NCBI GenBank assembly: GCA_947628615.1
Contig: CANRAO010000007.1
Location: forward strand, 1-64,000
Direction: 5' to 3'
DNA: 64,000 bases
From: an uncultured Clostridia bacterium
GTDB taxonomy: Bacteria; Bacillota; Clostridia; Oscillospirales; Ruminococcaceae
Positions within the stretch are counted from its first letter, which is position 1. Each line of letters opens with the position of its first letter. The translations under genes and the position numbers were made by a program. The notes under the pieces were generated by a model that did not search any database, was not told the origin of the DNA, and worked only from the letters and a program-made list of their open reading frames with translations. Shown piece by piece: positions 25,554 to 33,438 of the stretch.

Positions 25554-26210
25554 TTATTTGGCTCCGTATTGTTCAATATAAGCTGCTATATCGTTGAGAT
25601 ATTCTCTGCCGCCGATTATACCTTTTTTTATGCAGTCGATAATATCATATATGTTTACAATAGAATATACGGGAATTCCAAAATCGTCTGCGGTTTGCTG
25701 CACTGCGGATTTTTCACCTGTGCCTTTTTCCATTCTGTCAACAGAAATGAACATCGCCGTAACATTTACATCAGCCTGAGCCTTTAATTTTGGAAGCGTC
25801 TCACGAAGAGCCTTGCCTGAGGTCATAACATCTTCTATGTAAATAACCTTTTCGCCGTCCTCAAGGTTTTTTCCGACAAACATTCCGCCCTCGCCGTGAT
25901 CTTTGACTTCCTTTCTGTCAAAGCAGTAATTGGCGTTTATTCCGAAATCGTTTGATAGTGCAATAGCTGTCGAGCAGGCGAGCGGCATTCCTTTATATGC
26001 AGGCCCGAACAGAGTGTCAAACTCAACATTGTGCTCTTTTATACACTGTGCGTAATAATGACCCAGCTTAACTAGCTGTTCTCCTGTGCAGTAGCTTCCG
26101 GAATTTAAAAAATACGGAGCTTTTCTTCCGCTTTTCAGAGTAAATTCTCCGAATTTTAAAACTCCGCTGTCTTCCATAAATTTTATAAATTCTTCTTTGT
26201 AAGTCATCAT
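25554..26210 (-). CDS. pyrE: Orotate phosphoribosyltransferase
   Basis: PyrE makes orotidine monophosphate from orotate and PRPP in pyrimidine synthesis. The 218-residue protein shows LKSGRKAPYFLNSG near the N-terminus (orotate site), FGPAYKGMPLACSTAIAL, the catalytic-loop region FDRKEVKDHGEGG and the PRPP motif VIYIEDVMTSGKALRETL with the expected acidic pair. The start at 26210 follows AAAGGAA. It is monocistronic here with its own strong promoter; pyrF, pyrD and pyrB are not in the window. No PyrR-binding attenuator was recognised in its short leader. Confidence 0.95.
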   Translation of the reverse strand: MMTYKEEFIKFMEDSGVLKFGEFTLKSGRKAPYFLNSGSYCTGEQLVKLGHYYAQCIKEHNVEFDTLFGPAYKGMPLACSTAIALSNDFGINANYCFDRKEVKDHGEGGMFVGKNLEDGEKVIYIEDVMTSGKALRETLPKLKAQADVNVTAMFISVDRMEKGTGEKSAVQQTADDFGIPVYSIVNIYDIIDCIKKGIIGGREYLNDIAAYIEQYGAK

Positions 26211-26248
26211 ATTTCATTCCTTTTCTATTACCAAGTGGTTTTGTAATT

Positions 26249-26277
26249 ATTTTAGCATATGGAAAAAACACTGTCAA
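26249..26277 (-). promoter_or_regulatory. Extended -10 promoter of pyrE
   Basis: On the minus strand TTGACA (26277-26272), a 17-base spacer ending TGC, and TAAAAT (26254-26249). The leader is about 35 bases, too short for an attenuator. Confidence 0.8.
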
Positions 26278-26352
26278 GGCAACACCTATTATAAAGAGAC
26301 AAGTGCACCGGTGACGTTGCATACTAACCGTCAATAATAAGACGTGGATTTT

Positions 26353-27636
26353 TTATTCAGTATGTGTATTTTCAATTTTAGAAGTTTTTGGTTTTATAGT
26401 GATAAATATTCTTTCAAGCCTCTGATCGTTTACTTCAATTGCTTTAAGAGTGAAATTGCCTATTTGAATTGTATCACCATACTCAGGAATTTTATTCAGT
26501 ACGTCCATAAACCAGCCTCCGACCGAAGTACAGTCGCTGTCGATCGTATCCTCAGGTAATTCAAGCCTGTCAAGAAAATCGTTTATCGACAAATCAGCGG
26601 AAACTTCATAGCTGTTTGATGAAAGCTGGATAAATGAAGTATCCTCTTCGTCGCTTTCATCATATATTTCACCTACAAGCTCTTCAATAATATCCTCCAG
26701 AGTAACTATACCTTTAGTACCTCCGTATTCGTCGATGACGACAGCCATATGAACCTTTTGCTTTTGCATAAGATTTAAAGTTACCGAAATTTTCTGATAC
26801 TCGGGAATATATATGGGTTTTTTTAATATGGATTTAATATCGTCAGTATTATCAGAGTCTTTCTTAAAGTAGACCTTGAAAAAGTCGCTTTGATGAAGAA
26901 TACCTACAATATTGTCAAGAGAATCTTTATAAATAGGAAACCGTGAGTACTGTGTATTTAAAAATTCGTCTCTGATGCTGTCTAAGGTGCTTTCAATATC
27001 AATTGCAGTGACATTAACTCTCGGTATAAGAATTTCATTTATCGTTATCTCGTCAAATTCAAGAGCCGAACGTACAAGGTCTGATTCCTGTTCTTCCAAT
27101 ACGCCCTCGTCCTCAATTTCATCAATGATGTATTTAAGTTCTTCTTCAGTTACAAACGGTTCTTCTTTTTTTGCTCCGAAAAGGTGTGTAACTCCATTCT
27201 TTAGCTTTGAAATCAAGAATATGATCGGTTTTAAGAAGGTCATAATCGCACTAAGAATGGGTGCCATAAATAATGACATCTTTTCTGCATTTTCACTTGC
27301 AAGACTTTTTGGAATGATTTCTCCGAATAAGAGAACAACAACAGTCATAACAAGCGTTGCTATTCCAACGCTTCCTGCACCGAAATACTTCGTAAATAAA
27401 ACTGTTGCCAGTGAAGCCGATAATATGTTTACTATATTATTGCCTATTAATATTGCTGTCAGAGCTTTGTCGAAGTTGTCAATTATATAAAGAACCTTTT
27501 TTGCTCTTTTTGCTTTTTTAGTTTTATTGTCTGCATACGATTTTATTCGTATTTTGTTTACTGATGCAAAAGCCGTTTCAGTTGATGAAAAAACTGCCGA
27601 TAAAGCAATCAGTATAACGATTATTACAATATACAT
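26353..27636 (-). CDS. HlyC/CorC-family CNNM-CBS transporter-associated protein
   Basis: The 427-residue protein has an N-terminal CNNM (DUF21) membrane domain with about three or four segments (residues 1-165, including SSTETAFASVNKIRIK and LLFGEIIPKSLA), a pair of CBS domains (about 190-325, with NILIPRV-type ILIPRVNVTAID and VVIDEYGGTKGIVTLEDIIEELVGEI), and a C-terminal CorC_HlyC domain (about 335-415). Related proteins are linked with Mg2+ or Co2+ efflux; the old 'hemolysin' label is probably misleading. AAAGGA lies six bases before the ATG. It is transcribed alone from the promoter at 27688-27716. Confidence 0.93.
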   Translation of the reverse strand: MYIVIIVILIALSAVFSSTETAFASVNKIRIKSYADNKTKKAKRAKKVLYIIDNFDKALTAILIGNNIVNILSASLATVLFTKYFGAGSVGIATLVMTVVVLLFGEIIPKSLASENAEKMSLFMAPILSAIMTFLKPIIFLISKLKNGVTHLFGAKKEEPFVTEEELKYIIDEIEDEGVLEEQESDLVRSALEFDEITINEILIPRVNVTAIDIESTLDSIRDEFLNTQYSRFPIYKDSLDNIVGILHQSDFFKVYFKKDSDNTDDIKSILKKPIYIPEYQKISVTLNLMQKQKVHMAVVIDEYGGTKGIVTLEDIIEELVGEIYDESDEEDTSFIQLSSNSYEVSADLSINDFLDRLELPEDTIDSDCTSVGGWFMDVLNKIPEYGDTIQIGNFTLKAIEVNDQRLERIFITIKPKTSKIENTHTE

Positions 27637-27687
27637 TTTTTATCCTTTCAGTTATATATTTTCTGCGATGATAAAATATTATTAATA

Positions 27688-27716
27688 AGTATATCACACC
27701 TTTAATTAAAATGCAA
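27688..27716 (-). promoter_or_regulatory. Promoter of the CNNM-CBS gene
   Basis: On the minus strand TTGCAT (27716-27711), a 17-base spacer ending TGA, and TATACT (27693-27688). Confidence 0.75.
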
Positions 27717-27733
27717 TTATTGGGTTATTCGGC

Positions 27734-27762
27734 TTGACTGATTTTGTATTTTAAGGTATAAT
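27734..27762 (+). promoter_or_regulatory. Promoter of the GtrA-family gene
   Basis: TTGACT (27734-27739) and TATAAT (27757-27762) are 17 bases apart, back to back with the minus-strand promoter. Confidence 0.8.
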
Positions 27763-27805
27763 TAATCATTAATATTCGGTCATTATACCGCTCGGGAGAA
27801 TTTTA

Positions 27806-28360
27806 ATGAAAAAAACTAGAGAAGTTGAAAAAAGCTATGATAAAACAGACGGAAAAATAGAAAGTACCCCTGATATTTTTGACAGGATAATGCATATCAA
27901 ACCATTTTCTGTGTTTGAGAAATTTTACATTAAAAATAAATCAGTGCTTTTATACTTGTTCTTTGGCGGATTGACGACTTTTGTAAGTATTTTCACATTC
28001 TGGCTTGCAGAGGTGTTGATTAGAACAGATTTTGATGTTTCAATTCTTGGGTATATCTATAGTGTTAAGGTTGTATTGACTAATGCAATATCGTGGATCT
28101 GTGCGGTGCTGTTTGCATTTTTTACAAACAGAATATGGGTGTTTAACTCTCCTACAGACAACTGGAAAGACTTTTTTAAGCAAATGTTTGCCTTTTTCGG
28201 AGGGAGATTCGCAACATTTCTTATAGAAACAGCTATACTTGTAGTATTTGTTTCAATGCTTGATTTTAATGAGATGATTATGAAGGTTATTGCACAGATT
28301 GTCGTACTTGTGTCAAACTATATAATAAGCAAGCTGATAGTTTTTAGAAAAAGAAGATAA
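27806..28360 (+). CDS. GtrA-family membrane protein (glycolipid flippase-like)
   Basis: The 184-residue protein has a charged N-terminus of about 45 residues and then four membrane segments. The segment LLYLFFGGLTTFVSIFTFWLAE opens the GtrA fold, ISWICAVLFAFFTNRIWVF carries the typical FxxNRxWVF motif, and the final helix is IVVLVSNYIISKLIVFRKRR. GtrA proteins are thought to flip polyprenyl-phosphate-linked sugars across the membrane and work with a GtrB-type GT2 and a GT-C glycosyltransferase. Those partners occur elsewhere in this window (58.6 kb and 63.3 kb) but not next to this gene. GGGAGAATTTTA precedes the ATG. Confidence 0.92.
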   Translation: MKKTREVEKSYDKTDGKIESTPDIFDRIMHIKPFSVFEKFYIKNKSVLLYLFFGGLTTFVSIFTFWLAEVLIRTDFDVSILGYIYSVKVVLTNAISWICAVLFAFFTNRIWVFNSPTDNWKDFFKQMFAFFGGRFATFLIETAILVVFVSMLDFNEMIMKVIAQIVVLVSNYIISKLIVFRKRR

Positions 28361-28408
28361 TCAGATTTATATTAAACAGGCGTTACGCTTAAATATCTGG
28401 AGCAAAGT

Positions 28409-29317
28409 GTGTCAGCACATTATAAAGTAAGGACGGTGTTTAAAATAATTAATACTTTGATTAAAATTGTAATGGACGCGCTAAAAGATACATTGCTTAT
28501 GTTACCCTTTTTGTTCGGCGTTTATATCTTAATTGAATATATGGAACATTCGTCCTCAAATAAGATTGAAAGGGCATTTAAAAGAATGGGACCTTTAGGC
28601 CCCTTAGGGGGAGCTTTAATAGGTACTGTTCCGCAGTGCGGAGTTTCAGCCGCTGCCGCTAATCTTTATTCTGGCAAGGTTATTTCACTCGGAACTATCA
28701 TAGCGGTATTTATTGCAACTAACGACGAGGCAATTCCGATATTGATTGCAAATCCCGAAAGGATTTCCGTTTTGTGGAAACTGATAGTTATAAAAATAGC
28801 AGCGGCGGTATTAGTGGGAATATCAGTTGATATAATATATAAGTTTTGCAGGAGAAACAAACCGGCAGATAATGAAAATCATTTTCACGAGCTTTGTGAA
28901 AATTGCGGCTGTGATGAGCACGGAATTCTATTTTCTGCTCTGATACATACCGCTAATATATCGCTATTTGTATTTTTAATTACTCTGGTGCTGAATGCAG
29001 CCATTTCGTTTGTCGGCGAGGATACTATTGCAAGAGTTATGATGAGCGACAATTTCTTTCAGCCGTTTGTTTCGGCATTGGTAGGATTTATTCCAAACTG
29101 TGCATCGTCGGTGATAATTACTCAATTGTATCTTGAGGACGGGATACTGTCTTTCGGCTCTGCAATTGCAGGGCTTTGCACAAGTGCAGGTTTGGGACTG
29201 TTGGTTCTTTTCAGAACAAATAAAAAGCATATGAAGCAGAATTTTATGATATGCGGTATTTTGTACGCAGCAGCAGTTCTTATCGGTGTTTTTATTAATG
29301 CTGTAGGCTTGAATTAA
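28409..29317 (+). CDS. ArsP_2-type putative heavy-metal exporter / manganese transporter
   Basis: A 302-residue polytopic membrane protein with two similar halves, each containing a proline-cysteine signature: ALIGTVPQCGVSAAAANLYSGK in the first and ALVGFIPNCASSVIITQLYLEDG in the second. This duplicated P-x-C pattern matches the 10-TM ArsP_2 family (PF11449), annotated as putative heavy-metal exporter or manganese transporter. The middle loop is rich in His and Cys (ENHFHELCENCGCDEHG), a likely metal-binding patch. GTG at 28409 is used as start because GGAG lies six bases before it; an ATG at 28472 has no SD. The metal is not known. Confidence 0.82.
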   Translation: MSAHYKVRTVFKIINTLIKIVMDALKDTLLMLPFLFGVYILIEYMEHSSSNKIERAFKRMGPLGPLGGALIGTVPQCGVSAAAANLYSGKVISLGTIIAVFIATNDEAIPILIANPERISVLWKLIVIKIAAAVLVGISVDIIYKFCRRNKPADNENHFHELCENCGCDEHGILFSALIHTANISLFVFLITLVLNAAISFVGEDTIARVMMSDNFFQPFVSALVGFIPNCASSVIITQLYLEDGILSFGSAIAGLCTSAGLGLLVLFRTNKKHMKQNFMICGILYAAAVLIGVFINAVGLN

Positions 29318-29363
29318 AAGTGCTGAATAATCAGGACTTTTTAAGGCATCTATTAAATAAAAA

Positions 29364-29384
29364 AGCGGAACAAACTGTTCCGCT
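29364..29384. terminator. Bidirectional terminator
   Basis: AGCGGAAC pairs with GTTCCGCT around AAACT, with A-run before and T-run after. It ends both the metal permease gene and the small converging gene at 29405-29557. Confidence 0.85.
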
Positions 29385-29404
29385 GAAAATTTTTTAAGGT
29401 AAGA

Positions 29405-29557
29405 TCACATTATTCCGCACTCGTCGTAATCCTGCCATTTTTCATTATAAGCCTTATCGCTCATTAATTTGTATACAAAATAAACTGACGAAGCCGCAAT
29501 GATAACAAGTGCGCTTAATATAAGCCAAAAACCCTTGCCTTCTGTTTTGTTTCCCAT
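29405..29557 (-). CDS. Small single-pass membrane protein, 50 residues
   Basis: The open frame reads MGNKTEGKGFWLILSALVII... and ends YDECGIM. One membrane helix spans about residues 10-30, with a short polar tail outside or inside. AAAGGCGG stands before the ATG and a perfect consensus promoter lies at 29649-29677, so expression is well supported despite the small size. The family is not known to me. Confidence 0.75.
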   Translation of the reverse strand: MGNKTEGKGFWLILSALVIIAASSVYFVYKLMSDKAYNEKWQDYDECGIM

Positions 29558-29648
29558 AAATTTACCGCCTTTCTTTCGTTCTGTTATCGTCCTGATCCTG
29601 ATTAAAAATTATATATTTCTAGTATGTATATTATTTCTCTTTAAAGAC

Positions 29649-29677
29649 ATTATACAACAATTAACACTGCCTGTCAA
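29649..29677 (-). promoter_or_regulatory. Consensus promoter of the 50-residue membrane protein
   Basis: On the minus strand TTGACA (29677-29672), 17 bases, then TATAAT (29654-29649). The leader is about 85 bases. Confidence 0.85.
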
Positions 29678-29747
29678 CAACACAGTTATTATTTGCTTGA
29701 ATTGATATTTTTATTATGATTTTTTAAATTGGTATGCTTAAAATAGG

Positions 29748-29779
29748 AAAAGACCTGAAGATATATCTTCAGGTCTTTT
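29748..29779 (-). terminator. Terminator of the Cys-rich peptide gene
   Basis: A 15-base-pair perfect stem (AAAAGACCTGAAGAT with ATCTTCAGGTCTTTT) closes on AT, 17 bases after the stop. Confidence 0.9.
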
Positions 29780-29795
29780 CACATTTCAACTGTTA

Positions 29796-29918
29796 TTAGT
29801 TGCAACCGCATCCGCAGTCGTTGCCGCAGCCACAGCCGTTGTTACCGAAAGCGTTGTTACCGCAGCAGAATAAGATAAGGATTAAAATGATAATCCATGA
29901 GCAGTTTGAGCATCCCAT
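29796..29918 (-). CDS. Very small hydrophobic, Cys/Gly/Asn-rich protein, 40 residues
   Basis: The frame starts MGCSNCSWIIILILILFCCG and ends with a tail of repeated CG and CGN units (NNGCGCGNDCGCGCN). A single hydrophobic helix is followed by eight closely spaced cysteines that could bind metal or cross-link. AAAGGAG lies nine bases before the ATG and a strong terminator follows, which supports a real gene. The layout (short helix plus low-complexity Gly/Asn/Cys tail) resembles YjcZ-like small sporulation proteins, but no promoter of a sporulation sigma factor could be identified. The leader has two hairpins, GGCTGCC/GGCAGCC (29970-29984) and ATTATTCGT/ACGAATAAT (30000-30025). Confidence 0.72.
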   Translation of the reverse strand: MGCSNCSWIIILILILFCCGNNAFGNNGCGCGNDCGCGCN

Positions 29919-29969
29919 TAGTACGCACTCCTTTTCAATGTATAGAATTTTATAAAGCGTCTTCTGCAA

Positions 29970-30224
29970 GGCTGCCGGGCAGCCATAGAGCAGAAAGAGA
30001 TTATTCGTGTTTTCTGACGAATAATTTTGCTTTATAATACAGTGTATGGTATTTTTAAAAAAGTGTTACAGACAAATAGTTGACGCATAAAATATATAGA
30101 GAATAATTCTAAAGAATTTGCCAAAACTTATTTAACAGAATATACTTTGATAATTTGATTAGAAATTATGAAATACAAACAGATTTCGGCTATGAAACAG
30201 GCTATATAAGAGGGAGAACGGTTT
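29970..30224. other. Divergent intergenic region before the ClpC-like gene
   Basis: Two stems lie in the Cys-rich gene leader (29970-29984 and 30000-30025). On the plus strand TTGACG (about 30079) with AATAAT 16 bases further is a modest promoter candidate for the Clp gene. I looked for CIRCE and CtsR operators and saw neither. Confidence 0.45.
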
Positions 30225-32615
30225 ATGAATAATTATAATTCTGATGAGCTTACTAAAAAATGCAGAGAAATATTAGATGACGCTAAAAATATTGCAGGAA
30301 AGCTGGGGCATACTTATGTGGGAAGCGAGCATATTTTGTTATCTTTTCTTGAGAACGGAGGCTGTACTGCCTCGGTTGTTTTGTTAAGAAACGGAGTAAA
30401 TAAAAATGACGTTTTAGAAAAACTTGAAGAAATGGTCGGCATAGGAACTCCATGCAGGCTTGAGGATTATGAGGAATGTATGACGCCTACCGCAGAAAAA
30501 ATTTTAAACGGTGCGCTGTCATTATCTAAAAGTCTGGGCTCAAAGCAGTGCGGAACAGAGCATCTATTAATGCTTATGCTCAGGCAGGGAAGCTCTCAGG
30601 CTATGCAGATTTTAGAAGAGCTTGATATTCCTATTTCAAAGCTTTACAATGACTGCTCTACAATAGGAAAAGCTGATATTGCGTTCTTTAAGCAAAATAA
30701 TGAGAAGCTGAAATACCTTTCAAAGTATGGCAGAGAGCTTACAGGTAAAGAAGCGGCAGAGAACTTTGACCCCGTTTTGGAACGTGAAAATGAGATAAAT
30801 CAGGTCATAGCAATTTTGTCAAGAAGGCAAAAAAACAACCCATGTTTAGTAGGTGAGGCGGGAGTAGGAAAAACTGCTATAGTTGAAGCTCTTGCGCAAA
30901 GGATTTACAAAAAGGAAGTTCCTTCGATTTTGCAGGGCAAAAGAATATTTACTCTTGACATTACCGAGCTTCTGGCAGGTGCAAAGTACAGAGGAGACTT
31001 TGAAGAGCGATTGAAATATTGTATAAAAGAAGCCAAGAGGTCAAGCGGCATAATACTCTTTATTGACGAAATTCATAATATTATAGGTGCAGGTGCAGCT
31101 GAAGGCGCAATAGACGCAGCTAATATTTTAAAGCCTGCTCTAGCCAGAGGAGAAATAAGCATAATAGGAGCAACCACATTCGACGAGTACAGAACGCATA
31201 TAGAAAAGGATTCGGCGTTTGAAAGGCGGTTTCAGACAGTTAAGGTGGAGGAGCCCGATGAAAAGACAACTATAAAAATATTAAAGGGAATAGTACCAAA
31301 ATATGAAGCCTTTCACGGTCTAAAAATCACAGACGAAGCCATTTCTGAAGCAGTGAAGTTGTCAGGCAGATATTTAACAGACAGACATTTTCCCGATAAG
31401 GCTATCGACCTTATAGACGAAGCGTGCGCTTATGTTCATTTGGAAAGAAGTGAAAGCGATGACATAAGCACAGGGGAAATGTATGAAGTGTTTAACGATT
31501 ATGTTCTCGGGAAAATAAGCAAAAACGACTACCTTGACAGGCTGTCTAAAACATACAGCAATTCGTTTGATGCAGGAAATACAAAAAGAGTTTTGAAAAT
31601 CGATATAGATAAGCGGATTTCAAATATTGTTTCTGTGCCGCTTGAAACAATAAAAAAGAGCGAGCGTTTAAAGCTGTGTTCTTTAAAGGAAAATCTGTCT
31701 AAAAAGATAATTGGACAAAGTCGTGCTATTGAAGCCGTCTCCTTTGCAATAAAACGTGGAAGAGTCGGTCTTAAAGACGCGTCAAGACCTATCGGTTCAT
31801 TTGTGTTTTTGGGCTCAAGCGGAGTTGGAAAAACTGCACTTGCCAAAGAGCTTGCAAATGAGATATTCGGCGGCGAAAATAATATGATAAGACTTGATAT
31901 GTCTGAATTTATGGAAAAACACAGCGTGTCGAAAATTATCGGCTCGCCTCCCGGATATGTCGGCTTTGACACCCCTAACGGAAGTATGCTTACAGAAAGA
32001 GTCAGAAGAAATCCGTATTCTCTTATACTGTTTGATGAAATTGAAAAGGCGCATCCGGATGTACTGAATATTCTTCTGCAAATTTTAGAGGACGGCTTTT
32101 TGACCGATTCTGCAGGACGCAGAGTATCGTTTAAAAATACAATTATAATTATGACGTCTAATATAGGAGCTAGAAAAATCATTAGAGATAATTCTTTTGG
32201 ATTTTCTCAAACAGTCAGAACTAATAGTTTTAATGATAAAGAAGTAAAAACTGAGCTTAAAAAGATTTTCTCTCCTGAGCTTATCAACAGAATAGATGAA
32301 ATAATTACCTTTGATATGCTCACAGACGAAAACCTTTTTGAAATTGCAAATTTAGAGCTTAAAAAGCTGTCTGACAGATGTAAAGCACTGGGTATTAAGC
32401 TGTCGTATAACGCCGATGTTGCAAAAAAATTAAGCCGCGACGGGCGCTCTAATGAGTACGGTGCAAGAGAAATTTCACGAATAATCAGACGTAATATCGA
32501 AAATCTTATTACTGATGAATTCCTCTCGGGAATTGAATGTAAATCGCTCAGACTGTTAGTTTCTGACGATAGCTTTGAAGTTGAGAACGAAAGCAGATTA
32601 AGATTAAATGCGTAA
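30225..32615 (+). CDS. ClpC-like AAA+ unfoldase, divergent middle domain
   Basis: The 796-residue protein has the two N-terminal Clp repeats (about residues 3-140), AAA domain 1 with Walker [10 protein letters not shown] near 212 and Walker [10 protein letters not shown], and AAA domain 2 with [12 protein letters not shown] near 530 and [18 protein letters not shown] tripeptide ([10 protein letters not shown]) stands where ClpP-binding loops have [LIV]GF. The region between the AAA domains (about 420-465) lacks the UVR-type repeat of classic ClpC, and ctsR, mcsA and mcsB are not adjacent. It may be a second ClpC or a ClpC/ClpE-like paralog. GGGAGAACGGTTT precedes the ATG. Confidence 0.88.
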   Translation: MNNYNSDELTKKCREILDDAKNIAGKLGHTYVGSEHILLSFLENGGCTASVVLLRNGVNKNDVLEKLEEMVGIGTPCRLEDYEECMTPTAEKILNGALSLSKSLGSKQCGTEHLLMLMLRQGSSQAMQILEELDIPISKLYNDCSTIGKADIAFFKQNNEKLKYLSKYGRELTGKEAAENFDPVLERENEINQVIAILSRRQKNNPCLVGEAGVGKTAIVEALAQRIYKKEVPSILQGKRIFTLDITELLAGAKYRGDFEERLKYCIKEAKRSSGIILFIDEIHNIIGAGAAEGAIDAANILKPALARGEISIIGATTFDEYRTHIEKDSAFERRFQTVKVEEPDEKTTIKILKGIVPKYEAFHGLKITDEAISEAVKLSGRYLTDRHFPDKAIDLIDEACAYVHLERSESDDISTGEMYEVFNDYVLGKISKNDYLDRLSKTYSNSFDAGNTKRVLKIDIDKRISNIVSVPLETIKKSERLKLCSLKENLSKKIIGQSRAIEAVSFAIKRGRVGLKDASRPIGSFVFLGSSGVGKTALAKELANEIFGGENNMIRLDMSEFMEKHSVSKIIGSPPGYVGFDTPNGSMLTERVRRNPYSLILFDEIEKAHPDVLNILLQILEDGFLTDSAGRRVSFKNTIIIMTSNIGARKIIRDNSFGFSQTVRTNSFNDKEVKTELKKIFSPELINRIDEIITFDMLTDENLFEIANLELKKLSDRCKALGIKLSYNADVAKKLSRDGRSNEYGAREISRIIRRNIENLITDEFLSGIECKSLRLLVSDDSFEVENESRLRLNA

Positions 32616-32627
32616 ATTATCATCACA

Positions 32628-32661
32628 AAAATACCACTCTGAGAAATCAGAGTGGTATTTT
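32628..32661 (+). terminator. Terminator of the ClpC-like gene
   Basis: A 15-base-pair perfect stem (AAAATACCACTCTGA with TCAGAGTGGTATTTT) closes on GAAA, just after the stop codon. Confidence 0.92.
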
Positions 32662-32668
32662 AAAAGCA

Positions 32669-32726
32669 TATGGTTATTTGGCAGGCGGTGTGGTCGCTGC
32701 GAAATCTACCACCTCAAATAACCATA
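32669..32726. repeat. 58-base inverted-repeat element with inner stem
   Basis: TATGGTTATTTG (32669-32680) pairs exactly with CAAATAACCATA (32715-32726). Inside, GTGGT pairs with ACCAC, and GCAG with CTGC. It lies only seven bases after the Clp terminator and 28 bases beyond the stop of the RHH gene on the other strand. It is followed by AAAAC on plus and preceded by a T-rich run. It may be the RHH gene's terminator or a small mobile hairpin. Confidence 0.65.
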
Positions 32727-32754
32727 AAACTTTGTTTTTTATTTGAGTAGTATA

Positions 32755-32940
32755 TTACTTTTTTTCGTTGCTTTCTGTTTTGTTATCCAAATTGTTTACA
32801 GCATAATTTAAACATTGTATTACTATTTGATTTAGAGATAAATTATTTTTATGTGCAATAATATCAATTTTTTTCACAAGCTCTTCAGGCAAACGAAACG
32901 ATTTGCTTACTGAATTGTATCCCTTTTGTATCTTCCACAT
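32755..32940 (-). CDS. Ribbon-helix-helix (CopG/Arc-type) DNA-binding protein
   Basis: The 61-residue product opens MWKIQKGYNSVSKSFRLPEE, where SKSFRLP forms the DNA-contacting strand, and then has two helices (EELVKKIDIIAHKNN and SLNQIVIQCLNYAVNNL) with the usual SLNQIV turn. The C-terminal tail NKTESNEKK is charged. Such proteins act as dimeric repressors, often as antitoxins, but no toxin gene adjoins it. It is divergent from the XRE gene at 33120. GGAGGAAT precedes the ATG. The composition of this pair is more AT-rich than that of its neighbours, which suggests acquisition. Confidence 0.8.
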   Translation of the reverse strand: MWKIQKGYNSVSKSFRLPEELVKKIDIIAHKNNLSLNQIVIQCLNYAVNNLDNKTESNEKK

Positions 32941-33119
32941 AAGTCCTATTCCTCCTTATTTTAAATATATTATATCATAAGTAAACGATTTTTGGTGATT
33001 TTAGTTTACATCTAGACTAAAAAATTTATCATTATGTTCTATAAATAAAACAAAGTCAAGTACAATTGTTTCATTTATGATACAATCGACTTATTGAATA
33101 AAAAAGGAGTGTATTTATT
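32941..33119. promoter_or_regulatory. Shared divergent control region of the RHH and XRE genes
   Basis: GTAAAC (32981-32986) and GTTTAC (33004-33009) form an inverted repeat with a 17-base gap. Similar stretches GTTTACTTATGATATAAT (minus) and GTTTCATTTATGATACAAT (plus) sit at the likely -10 regions of the two genes. This suggests one regulator binds both promoters; which one is not known. Confidence 0.5.
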
Positions 33120-33353
33120 ATGAATTTTTACCAAAGATTAAGAGACTTAAGAGAGGATAGCGATAAAACTCAAGCAGATATTGCACTTGTATTAAAAACA
33201 AGCAGATCATATTATTCACAATACGAAAATGGAAAAAGACCAATATCTTTAGACAGAGCAGTTGAGTTAGCAAAATATTATGATGTCAGTTTAGATTATA
33301 TAGCCGGATTGACAGATAAAAAACACAGCTATAAAGAATGGGATAAAATTTAG
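33120..33353 (+). CDS. XRE-family helix-turn-helix transcriptional regulator
   Basis: A 77-residue single-domain Cro/C1-type regulator. The HTH runs about residues 5-60: FYQRLRDLREDSDKTQADIALVLKTSRSYYSQYENGKRPI, with YYSQYENGKRPI as the recognition helix and following turn. The rest is a helical tail ending YKEWDKI. AAAGGAG is nine bases before the ATG. It is divergent from the RHH gene, with a palindrome between them. Autoregulation of both is likely but is inference. Confidence 0.88.
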   Translation: MNFYQRLRDLREDSDKTQADIALVLKTSRSYYSQYENGKRPISLDRAVELAKYYDVSLDYIAGLTDKKHSYKEWDKI

Positions 33354-33438
33354 CAAAATCAGTAATGTAATAGCGTGCATAAATTTTTATACTGAGGAAA
33401 TAATAGTTTCAAATATCTTTAAAAGGGAGAAAACTATT

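Noticed and set aside
30026..30224. CIRCE or CtsR operator before the Clp gene
   Set aside because: Neither TTAGCACTC-N9-GAGTGCTAA nor tandem GGTCAAA heptads is present.
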